Shown here piece by piece: positions 9,728 to 18,199 of a stretch of 64,000 nt of DNA. Position 1 is the first letter of the stretch. Each line of letters begins with the position of its first letter. Position numbers and translations under genes: made by a program. A model generated the notes under the pieces. That model saw only the letters and a list, made by a program, of their open reading frames with translations. It did no database searches and was not told the DNA's origin. Origin of the DNA: Pirellulaceae bacterium (GTDB lineage: Bacteria > Planctomycetota > Planctomycetia > Pirellulales > Pirellulaceae); assembly GCA_026004775.1 (NCBI GenBank), contig BPJU01000013.1, positions 1 through 64,000 of the forward strand, read 5' to 3'.

Positions 9728-10009
9728 CTAATCATCTTGGTGGTCTTTGACTGGGATTGGCGTCCAGTCCGTGAGCTTTATTCCGTATTCACGTTCACAG
9801 TAGGTCATTGCCTGCGCAAGCGTGTCGTAGTGCCAATCCTCCTCGGATACTTTGGACTGAGGTGTCTTATAAATATCAATATGAACAGCTTCATAAACCG
9901 GCCCATCGGGGTAAGGGATGCTCCGGTTCACCGTAATTTCAACCCGATATACCTGTGAATTATTTGGGCAGGCAACAAACTTCACAATCAAGTCAGAACG
10001 TCCCATCAC
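9728..10009 (-). CDS. Putative immunity protein for Rhs cassette 3
   Basis: 93 residues, acidic, soluble, not a family I recognise. Its ATG overlaps the stop region of Rhs cassette 3 by 4 bp (ATGA), so it is translationally coupled to the toxin-tip gene. Small size, acidity and exact position after a unique Rhs tip are what is expected of a cognate immunity protein. The function is inferred from context only. About 190 bp without a gene separate it from the IS66 remnant downstream. Confidence 0.6.
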   Translation of the reverse strand: MMGRSDLIVKFVACPNNSQVYRVEITVNRSIPYPDGPVYEAVHIDIYKTPQSKVSEEDWHYDTLAQAMTYCEREYGIKLTDWTPIPVKDHQDD

Positions 10010-12021
10010 CGTGGCTCCTCCTGAAAGTATAGGCGATGAACTCCCGGTATAGCGTCATGCCATTCGTTCGTAACCGGATTACGTACCTCGAGGTGGGCAT
10101 GTGGTTTGTCACCACCGCGCCTCATCCAATCAATTCTGAATTTCCGGTTATTATCTTTGCTGATTATCACCAGCACGTCCTCGTTCTTCTCTACCACTTT
10201 CGCTCCGGGTCCAAGCCAATCCATAATCTCAGCCGCTACCCTCTGAACTTTATCGGAGTATGCACCAGGGAGTATAGTAGCGCCGGCCGTGTACTTGATT
10301 GAGAATTCAGCTAATTGCTGCATTAACTGAACGCTAGCCGGATCTACTTTCCTTCCATAATTGAGCGTTAAGGGGCCGTCTAAAGGTTGATTATTTCTCA
10401 CCCGGTCATGTAAACGGCGATATGCTTGCCGATTTTCGTCTACGTCCAAATCGAACCCTTTACCCCATGGACCGAGCAACCAATTCATCAGCCGACCCGG
10501 TCCACTATTCTCGATCTCCCGTAATTTGCGGTCAGTGTCGTCTTCGCCGTTCCGATCACTGCCATCGCGGCCACGCTGACGACCACTTGGATCCGTGTGG
10601 CTAATTACCGAGTTGTTAACATACCGCGTTAGATTCGCATCCCCCGCCGCAAAGCCCAGCGGATCCTCGCTGATAAAACGGCCGACGGCAGGGTCATAAT
10701 AGCGGGCTCGGTAATAGAAAAGCCCTGATTCCTCCTCGCGCTCGCGGCCCGTGTAGGCAAACAAGAAATCCACCGCCGCGTTCGTCTCGGATGTAATCCG
10801 CCCAAAGGCTTCGTACCTTAGGTGGTTCACCACATTGCCGCTACTATCGATCAAGTCGCGCACCGTGCCCAAGTGGTCGCCCAAAGCCCACAAGACTTCA
10901 CCCGGTTGCCATAAGGACTCCACGTCCTCGCGAGCAAATACCTGATCCACCACCGGGCCATGCAAATACCGATACTTGAGCACGGCCGGCTGAGAGCCGG
11001 TAAACTCCAGCACAATGTGGTCCGCTCCCACAAGAGCCGGATCCGAGGCGCCAGTGACCACCGACGGATTGTCATAAACGAACCACGTAAACGATGGCCC
11101 TTGAGGCCCATCCCCGTCCGGATCGACCGTCTTGCCTATCCGCCGGTCAAATACGTCGTACGAATAATGCACATCCAAAATGATGGCGCCTTGTGCGTCT
11201 TTCCTCAAAAACCTCACCAGCCGATTGCGGTGGTCCCACGTGTACTCTTCACGCTCACCCGTAGCTATCGGTTCTTTCGCCGTGCGATTGCCTTCCGCAT
11301 CGTACTCGTAGCGATACGTGCCGTCCTCCAGAAGCTGGTTGTTGCTCCCGGTAACATACCCGCCGCCCGTGCGGTTGCCGTTCGCGTCGTATTGGTAGAC
11401 TTCGTCCGTCTGGTACGAATGGTCCGCACCCGTAAGCTGATCCGTCTGGTCGTAAGTGAAAACGCTCGTTCCGTCCGAGTTCACCATCTCGATGATGCGG
11501 TCCAGCGGATCATAAGTCCAACTGTACGGAGTAAAGACCGGCTGGCCGCCTCGATTGTGCGACAAGCCCACCAACCGGTGCGCGGCATCATACGTGTAAA
11601 CAGAAGTAGCCACCTCATCCGACGGCGTACCGGAAAGAGCACTATAACGCACAATCTCGGTAAACTGCCCCAGCGAGTTATACGCCATATCGACTCGCTT
11701 TTCGGCCACCGCATGGCCGCCCGCCACGCCGTACTGCTCGACTCGCGTCATGCGATTCAGTAGATCATACGTGTAATCGTTCACAAAATCGTCCGTCCCG
11801 TCGATCACGGCCGCAAGCCGCGTGCGGTTGCCCGAAGCATCGTACGAGGAATTCAAGACTACTCGTGGAATGTTCGGTGTCCCCTGATTGTCAATGCTTA
11901 CGAGGCGATCCAAGTCATCGTACGCCAGCGTATAGCTACTATCCGGATCCGAAGCCGCAACGAGTCTCGTACCGATGTCCCACGAATAGCTAATTTCGCG
12001 CGCCAGCGTACCGCTTGTCAA
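10006..12021 (-). CDS. Rhs/YD-repeat cassette 3 with unique C-terminal tip
   Basis: 671 residues. YD-repeat core (YTYDAAHRL, YTWDHRNRL, FTWFVYDNP and similar) is nearly identical to cassettes 1 and 4 and ends with GRFISEDPLGFAAGD. The start used is the first ATG in frame; Rhs similarity continues slightly upstream where the frame is broken, so the N-terminus is truncated like that of its siblings and lacks a secretion signal. The tip (about 10006-10610) opens with a charged linker (RQRGRDGSDRNGEDD) and ends with RKFRIDWMRRGGDKPHAHLE and a final HRLYF. The closing GDKPHxHxE pattern resembles small nuclease-type polymorphic toxins, but I cannot name the family. A 93-aa gene overlaps the stop. 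Confidence 0.8.
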   Translation of the reverse strand: MTSGTLAREISYSWDIGTRLVAASDPDSSYTLAYDDLDRLVSIDNQGTPNIPRVVLNSSYDASGNRTRLAAVIDGTDDFVNDYTYDLLNRMTRVEQYGVAGGHAVAEKRVDMAYNSLGQFTEIVRYSALSGTPSDEVATSVYTYDAAHRLVGLSHNRGGQPVFTPYSWTYDPLDRIIEMVNSDGTSVFTYDQTDQLTGADHSYQTDEVYQYDANGNRTGGGYVTGSNNQLLEDGTYRYEYDAEGNRTAKEPIATGEREEYTWDHRNRLVRFLRKDAQGAIILDVHYSYDVFDRRIGKTVDPDGDGPQGPSFTWFVYDNPSVVTGASDPALVGADHIVLEFTGSQPAVLKYRYLHGPVVDQVFAREDVESLWQPGEVLWALGDHLGTVRDLIDSSGNVVNHLRYEAFGRITSETNAAVDFLFAYTGREREEESGLFYYRARYYDPAVGRFISEDPLGFAAGDANLTRYVNNSVISHTDPSGRQRGRDGSDRNGEDDTDRKLREIENSGPGRLMNWLLGPWGKGFDLDVDENRQAYRRLHDRVRNNQPLDGPLTLNYGRKVDPASVQLMQQLAEFSIKYTAGATILPGAYSDKVQRVAAEIMDWLGPGAKVVEKNEDVLVIISKDNNRKFRIDWMRRGGDKPHAHLEVRNPVTNEWHDAIPGVHRLYFQEEPR

Positions 12022-12860
12022 GCGCGCAGCATTGCCATCGAGGCAAGCCGCATTCGTGCTGGCCTCGAAGCTTGTAGTCAGCAGCCTGGGCTCTTAGCGT
12101 TAGCCGCTGAGGACACAGAGAATAGCGTTAGCCACAGAGGGCACAGAGGGCACAGAGAATGTTTGACTGGCCGGTTGGACTGAGTTAGTAAAAACGGGTG
12201 CCTTCGGGGACGGATGGTGGTTGACCGGTTTGGTCACATGGGCTAGTGTGCTGCCGGCGCGAATAATCTGGTCCACCACGAAAAAGTCCAAGCCTACGCC
12301 CGCTCTACTCTCAACGCGGTTGGCAGGGTGACACCGTGGGGTTCGAACACTGCGTGGAGTCCACACCACGCCTGCATGTTGCTCACAGGGTTGGTTGGAC
12401 ACGGGCCAAGCCGTTGTTACCAGTTGATTGTACCCATTTGTAGTAAGTTTATGCCCCGCTACTAGGAGCAACCGCCGCTGCCGTATGGCATCCACCCGAT
12501 GGTAGCGGAACACGCTAGCCGTTGGCGCCAGCGAACGGCGTAAGTGTTCCGATATGCGAAATGGAAGGAGCGGGTTGAACGCTGGCCCGATCCGCGGGGC
12601 GATCGAGGAGAGGGACACCTGTTGAGGAAATTGTGGTGTCGGAAGTCTTACGGCGGCTGCTCGCGCCGCCTGGCGACTTCCGGTACGCGGCGTGGAAAGG
12701 GGCGACTTCCGCTACGAGCAGCGTGGCACGGGCGTCTCGCCCGTGGAGAGTTGAGTTTCCATCACAAGGAAGCCTGGGCTGCGCAGCCCGCGCTATGCAC
12801 CGCTTTTAACCAGCATCTTGGGCAATCCACACGGCCGGGACGGCCGCGCCATACCGCCCG
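12022..12860. repeat. Inter-cassette repeat module, copy 2
   Basis: Near-duplicate of 3030-3735 and 16456-17150, with the same tandem CACAGAGG repeats (12110-12160), the GCGGAACACGC palindrome (about 12501-12552) and the GGAAGTC palindrome (12640-12685). It then runs into a CACGGGCG/CGCCCGTG palindrome (12727-12745) and a CACACGGCCGG palindrome near 12828-12848. No gene is visible. Between 12860 and 13068 I see nothing recognisable. Confidence 0.8.
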
Positions 12861-13068
12861 AATGCCCCAAATCGCCGGCCGTCACATGACCTTGCCCGCA
12901 AAACCTCGCAGCCGCCCTTTCCGCAGCAGAAATTTTCGCCATTACCAAGTGTGCGATCGAAATCGACAAGAATCGGCGCCTTCCTACCTCGCCTGGCGGA
13001 CCTCACAGCCTACTATTAGCTTTTGTCAGAAAGTGCAGGGGCGGAGCAACTACGACTTTCGTGCATGG

Positions 13069-13329
13069 TTATTGGCATACAATATGTGCAACCACAAAAA
13101 GCACCAACGCCAGTGACAGAAACGTAATACACCAACGAAAATGCGCCATCAGCCTCCTTCGGTAAATGCGTCTTCTACGAAGGTCCTCCAGGCATTTCTG
13201 CCGACCGCGCCGAAACAGTTTACGCAGTACCACAATGTCATAAACCTCGAGACACAAACAGTACACACCGCAACTAAGACACATTATTCCCGACCCTAAT
13301 AAAACAACACGTAACAGTACTTGGTACAT
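13069..13329 (-). CDS. Small two-TM membrane protein, possible orphan immunity
   Basis: 86 residues: a hydrophobic N-terminal segment (about residues 3-28), a very basic middle (RRGRQKCLEDLRRRRIYRRR), and a second hydrophobic segment at the C-terminus (about 66-85). It is not recognised as a family. The two-helix layout with a basic cytoplasmic loop is the same as in the 115-aa protein at 14005-14352, although sequence similarity is not obvious. It lies alone between Rhs cassettes 3 and 4, without its own Rhs tip. An orphan immunity gene left after loss of a tip is possible; a fortuitous ORF is not excluded. Confidence 0.45.
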   Translation of the reverse strand: MYQVLLRVVLLGSGIMCLSCGVYCLCLEVYDIVVLRKLFRRGRQKCLEDLRRRRIYRRRLMAHFRWCITFLSLALVLFVVAHIVCQ

Positions 13330-13654
13330 GATGCGAATCCCATCTGGACAACTTCCACCGCCACAAAAAACAAGTTACCACTAGTACCTTTTCCGCTGCT
13401 TTGCCGTTCGATAGCACCTTAATCCATTTTAGCTGTATTGTCTCATTAGCTTACAGTCGTTGCGGCTGCATCGGTATCACTGCGAGGACGCCCCCATCCT
13501 CTGAACCACGGGAAGCGAAGACTTAATTATAGCTAGCCGCTCGCGACACCCAATCAAAAAGGTGTCTTTCAGCGGCTGGAACACTCTTCCGCGTGCCGTC
13601 ACCATACGCTATCCCGTACCTTAGGCGCGTGCGATCGGATTATCTGGCGCATTA
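13330..13654. other. Stretch without a recognisable gene
   Basis: I see no convincing coding frame, RNA gene or repeat here. Base composition is lower in GC than in the chromosomal regions to the right. Confidence 0.5.
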
Positions 13655-13870
13655 CTTTCTCGCGCGGGCCCCGTCTTGCACAAAACCATACACCGCGCCC
13701 GGCGTGCGACGGCCGAGCGCCGCGTGGAGTCGCTCGTAGTTGTAGAACCGACCTTACGCACCAAGGCTACCAAGCAACTGCGCTACGCTGCCATACTTCC
13801 GCAGGTAAATCTCGGAGTACTTGACAATCCGCCCCAACCGCTCCGCCAAAGTATTGTCAATCGCACGTTT
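13655..13870 (-). pseudogene. IS3-family transposase OrfB C-terminal remnant
   Basis: Read on the minus strand from about 13863 the sequence encodes IDNTLAERLGRIVKYSEIYL, then, after an in-frame stop, RFYNYERLHAALGRRTPG. This matches the C-terminal part of IS3-type integrases, in which the glutamate of the DDE triad lies in the VDN..ERLWR..KYE block and the protein ends near FYN.ERPHQALGYRTP. The N-terminal integrase core is absent. A possible relationship to the OrfA remnant at 3735-4003 cannot be tested here. Confidence 0.7.
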
Positions 13871-14004
13871 CTCGGTTCTGTCCGGTTCATATGTAATCAA
13901 TGGCAACGTACCTTACTATCGCCGCACTCAACTATCGATTTGTGCAAAATATCGACAGGTACTGGGGAGTGATCATGGCGCGTGTTAACCAGGGAAGCGC
14001 CGGT

Positions 14005-14352
14005 CTAATGTCGTTGCTTTAGCCAACTCTCGATAATACAAAAATTCTTCAGCAGCACGCATACCATCTGTGCGATGAGTACACCAGCGATCAGTTGTTC
14101 AATTAGTTTCGGCACTAGCAGGGACCACCTGCGCCACTCATTGATCCAACGGATCTGTCTCCTGATGATGCGTCGCATAATGCCGGTGCGCGCTTTACAG
14201 TACAGCTTGAAGAGTGATAAGCGATAATGCGCGTAGTGCTCCCTATCGGCTAAGCGGTTTGGTAGAAGTAGAAGAGGTAGCGCGATAGCTAAGCCCACCA
14301 CCGCCATCGTGATCTCCAGTAAAGCGTGTATCAGGACTGTCATATTAGGCAA
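14005..14352 (-). CDS. Two-TM membrane protein, putative immunity for Rhs cassette 4
   Basis: 115 residues with a hydrophobic stretch near the N-terminus (about 5-30), a basic central part (KARTGIMRRIIRRQIRW) and a second helix (about 82-103). It starts 27 bp after the stop of Rhs cassette 4 on the same strand. Integral-membrane immunity proteins are typical for toxins that act in or from the inner membrane, which would fit the glycine/proline-rich hydrophobic tip of cassette 4. No family is recognised; the assignment rests on position and topology. Confidence 0.5.
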   Translation of the reverse strand: MPNMTVLIHALLEITMAVVGLAIALPLLLLPNRLADREHYAHYRLSLFKLYCKARTGIMRRIIRRQIRWINEWRRWSLLVPKLIEQLIAGVLIAQMVCVLLKNFCIIESWLKQRH

Positions 14353-14379
14353 AGGTAGTTCCAGCCAAATCGCTTGTTT

Positions 14380-16455
14380 TCATAGTACATGCCAGACGCC
14401 GATACCGGGCGTCCATGGGTTCGACGTGATCCCTACTTCAAAATACCACTGTGGCGGCCAAGGAGGTCCACCGGCCGGAAACGCCGGTCCGCCTTGGAGC
14501 ACAAGGTAGGATATCGCGCCTGAAATCCCGTAGTTTAAACCGGGAGTGATATCGTTTGGAGACCATGTAACCGCAAAGCCTGGCGTTTGAGCGCCATAAT
14601 AAGGATGGACCGACGGAAACCAGCGGAAGGGACCCGGTGGGCCTGAGCCAATTTGCACGCCACCGCCGAAGCCCAAATGACCAAAGTTGATATCGATGTA
14701 GCCAGGAATGCCGAAGGGTAATCCGGGCTTTGGAGGCGGGGGCGGCGGAAACTGGGCCATAATGACAGCGAAATACCATCCTTTGTAGTCCCGCGACGTT
14801 GCGTCCATGTTAGGTGGGCCATTGCCCGCATACCCGGGTTGTGGCTTCGCCAGACTTTGACTCAGAAAATTAGCATACCATGTCCTGTAGCCAAGCGACC
14901 CGGTTTTTATATTGGGCGGGCCATTCCAAGTGGAACCACCCGCCAGCGTTATTTGAGGTTTTGTATGGCGAGTGATATGCTGTAGAAGGCTGTACCAATC
15001 GTCTAAAGCAACCAGTCCGGTCGGGTCAGTTTGGGAATGAGGACGGTTGCCGACGTAACGATAGGTGTTCCCATCCCCCGCCGCAAACCCCAGCGGATCT
15101 TCGCTGATGAACCGCCCGACGGCAGGGTCATAATAACGCGCTCGATAGTAGAAAAGGCCCGGTTCCTCGTCGCGCTCGCGGCCGGTGTAGGCAAACAAGA
15201 AATCCACGGCCGCGTTCGTCTCAGATGTAACCCGCCCAAAGGCTTCGTACCTTAGGTGGTTCAGAACGTTGCCGCTACTATCGATCAAGTCGCGCACCGT
15301 GCCCAAATGGTCGCCCAATGGCCATAACACCTCGCCCGGCTGCCATAAGGAATCCACGTCCTCCCGAGCAAATACCTGGTCCACCACCGGGCCATGCAAA
15401 TACCGATACTTGAGCGTAGCCGGTTGACTGCCGGTAAACTCCAGCACAATGTGGTCCGCTCCCACAAGAGCCGGATCCGAGGCGCCCGTGACCACCGACG
15501 GATTGTCATAGACGAACCACGTAAACGACGGCCCTTGAGGCCCATCCCCGTCCGGATCCACCGTCTTGCCTATCCGCCGGTCAAATACGTCGTACGAATA
15601 ATGCACATCCAAAATGATGGCGCCTTGCGCGTCTTTCCTCAAAAACCTCACCAGCCGATTGCGGTGGTCCCACGTGTACTCTTCACGCTCACCTGTGGCT
15701 ATCGTTTCTTTCGCCGTGCGATTGCCTTCCGCATCGTACTCGTACCGATACGTGCCGTCCTCCAGAAGCTGGTTGTTGCTCCCGGTAACATACCCGCCGC
15801 CCGTGCGGTTGCCGTTCGCGTCGTACTGGTACGCCTCGTCCGTCTGATAGGAATGGTCGGCACCCGTAAGCTGATCCGTCTGGTCGTACGTAAAAACGCT
15901 CGTTCCGTCCGAGTTCACCATCTCGATGATGCGGTCCAGCGGATCATAAGTCCAACCGTATGGCGTAAAAAGCGGCTGGCCGCCTCGATTGTGTGACAAA
16001 CCCACCAACCGGTGCGCGGCATCATACGTGTAAACAGAAGTAGCCACCTCATCCGACGGCGTACCGGAAAGAGCACGATAACGCACAATCTGGGTAAACT
16101 GCCCCAGCGAGTTATAGGCCATATCGACTCGCTTTTCGGCCACCGCATGGCCGCCCGCCACGCCGTACTGCTCGACTCGCGTCATGCGATTCAGGAGATC
16201 GTACGTGTAATCGTTCACAAAATCGTCCGTCCCGTCGATCACGGCGGCAAGCCGCGTGCGGTTGCCCGAAGCATCGTATGAGGAATTCAAGACTACTCGT
16301 GGAATGTTCGGTGTCCCCTGATTGTCAATGCTTACGAGGCGATCCAAGTCATCGTACGCCAGCGTATAGCTACTATCCGGATCCGAAGCCGCAACGAGTC
16401 TCGTACCGATGTCCCACCAATAGCTAATTTCGCGCGCCAGCGTACCGCTTGTCAA
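14380..16455 (-). CDS. Rhs/YD-repeat cassette 4 with Gly/Pro-rich tip
   Basis: 691 residues, with the same YD core as the other cassettes and the junction GRFISEDPLGFAAGDGN followed by DPTG. The unique tip (about 14380-15020) contains a degenerate internal repeat (WNGPPNIKTGSLGYRTWYA and GNGPPNMDATSRDYKGWYF), a run of six prolines, and a long glycine- and aromatic-rich end reminiscent of beta-rich or membrane-active sequences. No catalytic motif is apparent. The N-terminus is truncated as in cassette 3. A two-TM gene follows 27 bp downstream. Confidence 0.78.
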   Translation of the reverse strand: MTSGTLAREISYWWDIGTRLVAASDPDSSYTLAYDDLDRLVSIDNQGTPNIPRVVLNSSYDASGNRTRLAAVIDGTDDFVNDYTYDLLNRMTRVEQYGVAGGHAVAEKRVDMAYNSLGQFTQIVRYRALSGTPSDEVATSVYTYDAAHRLVGLSHNRGGQPLFTPYGWTYDPLDRIIEMVNSDGTSVFTYDQTDQLTGADHSYQTDEAYQYDANGNRTGGGYVTGSNNQLLEDGTYRYEYDAEGNRTAKETIATGEREEYTWDHRNRLVRFLRKDAQGAIILDVHYSYDVFDRRIGKTVDPDGDGPQGPSFTWFVYDNPSVVTGASDPALVGADHIVLEFTGSQPATLKYRYLHGPVVDQVFAREDVDSLWQPGEVLWPLGDHLGTVRDLIDSSGNVLNHLRYEAFGRVTSETNAAVDFLFAYTGRERDEEPGLFYYRARYYDPAVGRFISEDPLGFAAGDGNTYRYVGNRPHSQTDPTGLVALDDWYSLLQHITRHTKPQITLAGGSTWNGPPNIKTGSLGYRTWYANFLSQSLAKPQPGYAGNGPPNMDATSRDYKGWYFAVIMAQFPPPPPPKPGLPFGIPGYIDINFGHLGFGGGVQIGSGPPGPFRWFPSVHPYYGAQTPGFAVTWSPNDITPGLNYGISGAISYLVLQGGPAFPAGGPPWPPQWYFEVGITSNPWTPGIGVWHVL

Positions 16456-17227
16456 GCGCGCAGCATTGCCATCGAGTCAAGCCGCATTCGTGCTGGCCTC
16501 GAAGCTTGTAGTCAGCGGCCTGGGCTCTTAGCGTTAGCCGCAGAGGACACAGAGAATAGCGTTAGCCACAGAGGGCACAGAGGGCACAGAGAGTGTTTGA
16601 CTGGCCCGTTGGACTGAGTTAGTAAAAACGGGTGCTTTTGGGGATGGATGATGGTTTACCGGTTTGGTCACATGGGGTAGTGTGCCGCCAGCGCGAATAA
16701 TCTGGTCCACAACGAAAAAGTCGAAGCCTACGCCCGCTCTATTTTCCACGCGGTTGCCAGGTTGACGCCGTGGGGTTCGAACACTGCGTGGAGCCCACAG
16801 CACGCCTGAGTGTTGCTCACAGGGTTGGTTGGACACGCGCCGGGCCACTGTTACCAATTGATTGTACCTGTGCGTAGTAAGTTTATGCCCCGCTACTAGG
16901 AGCAACCGCCGCTGCCGTATGGCATCCACCCGATGGTAGCGGAACACGCTAGCCGTTGGCGCCAGCGAACGGCGTAAGTGTTCCGATATGCGAAATGGAA
17001 GGAGCGGGTTGAACGCTGGCCCGATCCGCGGGGCGATCGAGGAGAGGGACACCTGTTGAGGAAATTGTGGTGTCGGAAGTCTTACGGCGGCTGCTCGCGC
17101 CGCCTGGCGACTTCCGGTACGCGGCGTGGAAAGGGGCGACTTCCGCTACGAAGCAAGGTCAAGATCGCGCTACACCGGAGTGAACCAGCATCTTGGGTAA
17201 CCCACACGGCCGGGACGGCCGTGCCAC
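16456..17227. repeat. Inter-cassette repeat module, copy 3, cut by a group II intron
   Basis: Near-identical to 3030-3735 and 12022-12720, including the tandem CACAGAGG repeats, the GCGGAACACGC palindrome (about 16935-16986) and the GGAAGTC palindrome (about 17074-17118). From about 17155 it continues with a segment resembling 8526-8590 and ends in the palindrome CACGGCCGGGACGGCCGTG (about 17207-17225). The group II intron begins at once after it. No gene is seen. Confidence 0.8.
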
Positions 17228-18071
17228 GTGCGCCTCCGAGCGCACTGAGTCAGCAGGGTGGAAGTCCCTGCCAGAGCTTGGTCTGAGCTCTGTAACTGAA
17301 AGTAACTGCGTCTCCGCGAGGAGAGGTGGGAAGCAACTGGAGGTGAACGAGTGGTCCGTAGGATGACGAACCCGATTCGGCCTGTCGTTGCGGCGAGCCT
17401 GCGTGGCAAGGGCGAAGCCCAAGATGCCGCCTGGTGCGGTCAGCTCAGGAACAAAACAGACCGATCCTGAGGCAACGGGGGGTGTTTGGGGACGGAACGC
17501 TCGGAAGGCTCGGTGACGTGAAGGAGGGAGACCTGCGTGGGCGTTAGGATGCGGAACTCGGGTAGATTCGCAGTGGGGGACGCTGCGTGACTCATAGGCC
17601 CAGGCCTCCGCCGAGAGCCGCGGGCGGAAGGAGCGAACTCAGCGGCAAACCCGAGGAAAGCACCCATGCAGGAGTCAGAGGACCCGTAGTAGTGAGGAAG
17701 CGGGGTAATGCCCGTGGAGCGAAGGGGTTCAGGAAGGTGGATGAGGCATGACCAGAAACACGGAACACCCACCGCCGGCAGTGCCCCAAGGGGCTACACG
17801 CAGCGGAGAGGCACCACGCCCGCAGAAGTGGGCATGGGCCAAACCGTGGATCTGGAAAGGTCGCATGTTGTCGGCCCTCGAAACGGGGGTGAAAGGAGGT
17901 CGAATGCCTTCTTTGGCGCGCATGGGTTGTTTGACCTGACGACGGCCCACAGCGAGCTCTGGCAACCCTCTCGGAGGTCAAACCACCAACCGGAGAGCCG
18001 TATGCGGGAGAACCGCACGTACGGTTCGGAGGGAGGGGAGGCCCTAACCAATGGGCCTTCCCTACCCCTAT
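17228..18071 (+). mobile_element. Group II intron without an intron-encoded protein
   Basis: The element starts with GTGCGCC, the group II 5' consensus. Domain V is at 17995-18027: an outer stem GAGCCGTA/TACGGTTC, a two-base CG bulge, an inner stem TGCGG/CCGCA with a purine-rich loop, and the catalytic AGC triad in the first strand. A domain VI-like hairpin with arms GGCCC/GGGCC follows (about 18040-18058), and the 3' end is read as CCCTAT at 18071. At about 844 nt there is no room for a reverse transcriptase. A Shine-Dalgarno-like AAAGGAGG near 17893 followed by a very short frame may be the trace of the lost ORF. Insertion right after a palindrome fits bacterial class C introns. Domains I-III were not folded. 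Confidence 0.82.
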
Positions 18072-18199
18072 GACCAGGGATTTACTTTGTCCTTGGTCAC
18101 AGGCACCATATCCGGGGAGTGCCGGTTGCATGCGCATCGCCCTGTTACGCGTCGGGTCGCTGGCAGGTACGAACTAAGTCGAAGAAGGTGAGTCGCTTC

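Noticed and set aside
10960-11763. 267-codon frame antisense to Rhs cassette 3 (and similar frames antisense to the other cassettes)
   Set aside because: Shadow of the YD-repeat core on the opposite strand; Arg/Val-rich and without any protein-like motif.
17708-18073. 121-codon frame inside the group II intron
   Set aside because: No reverse-transcriptase or maturase motif; it overlaps domain V and VI structure.
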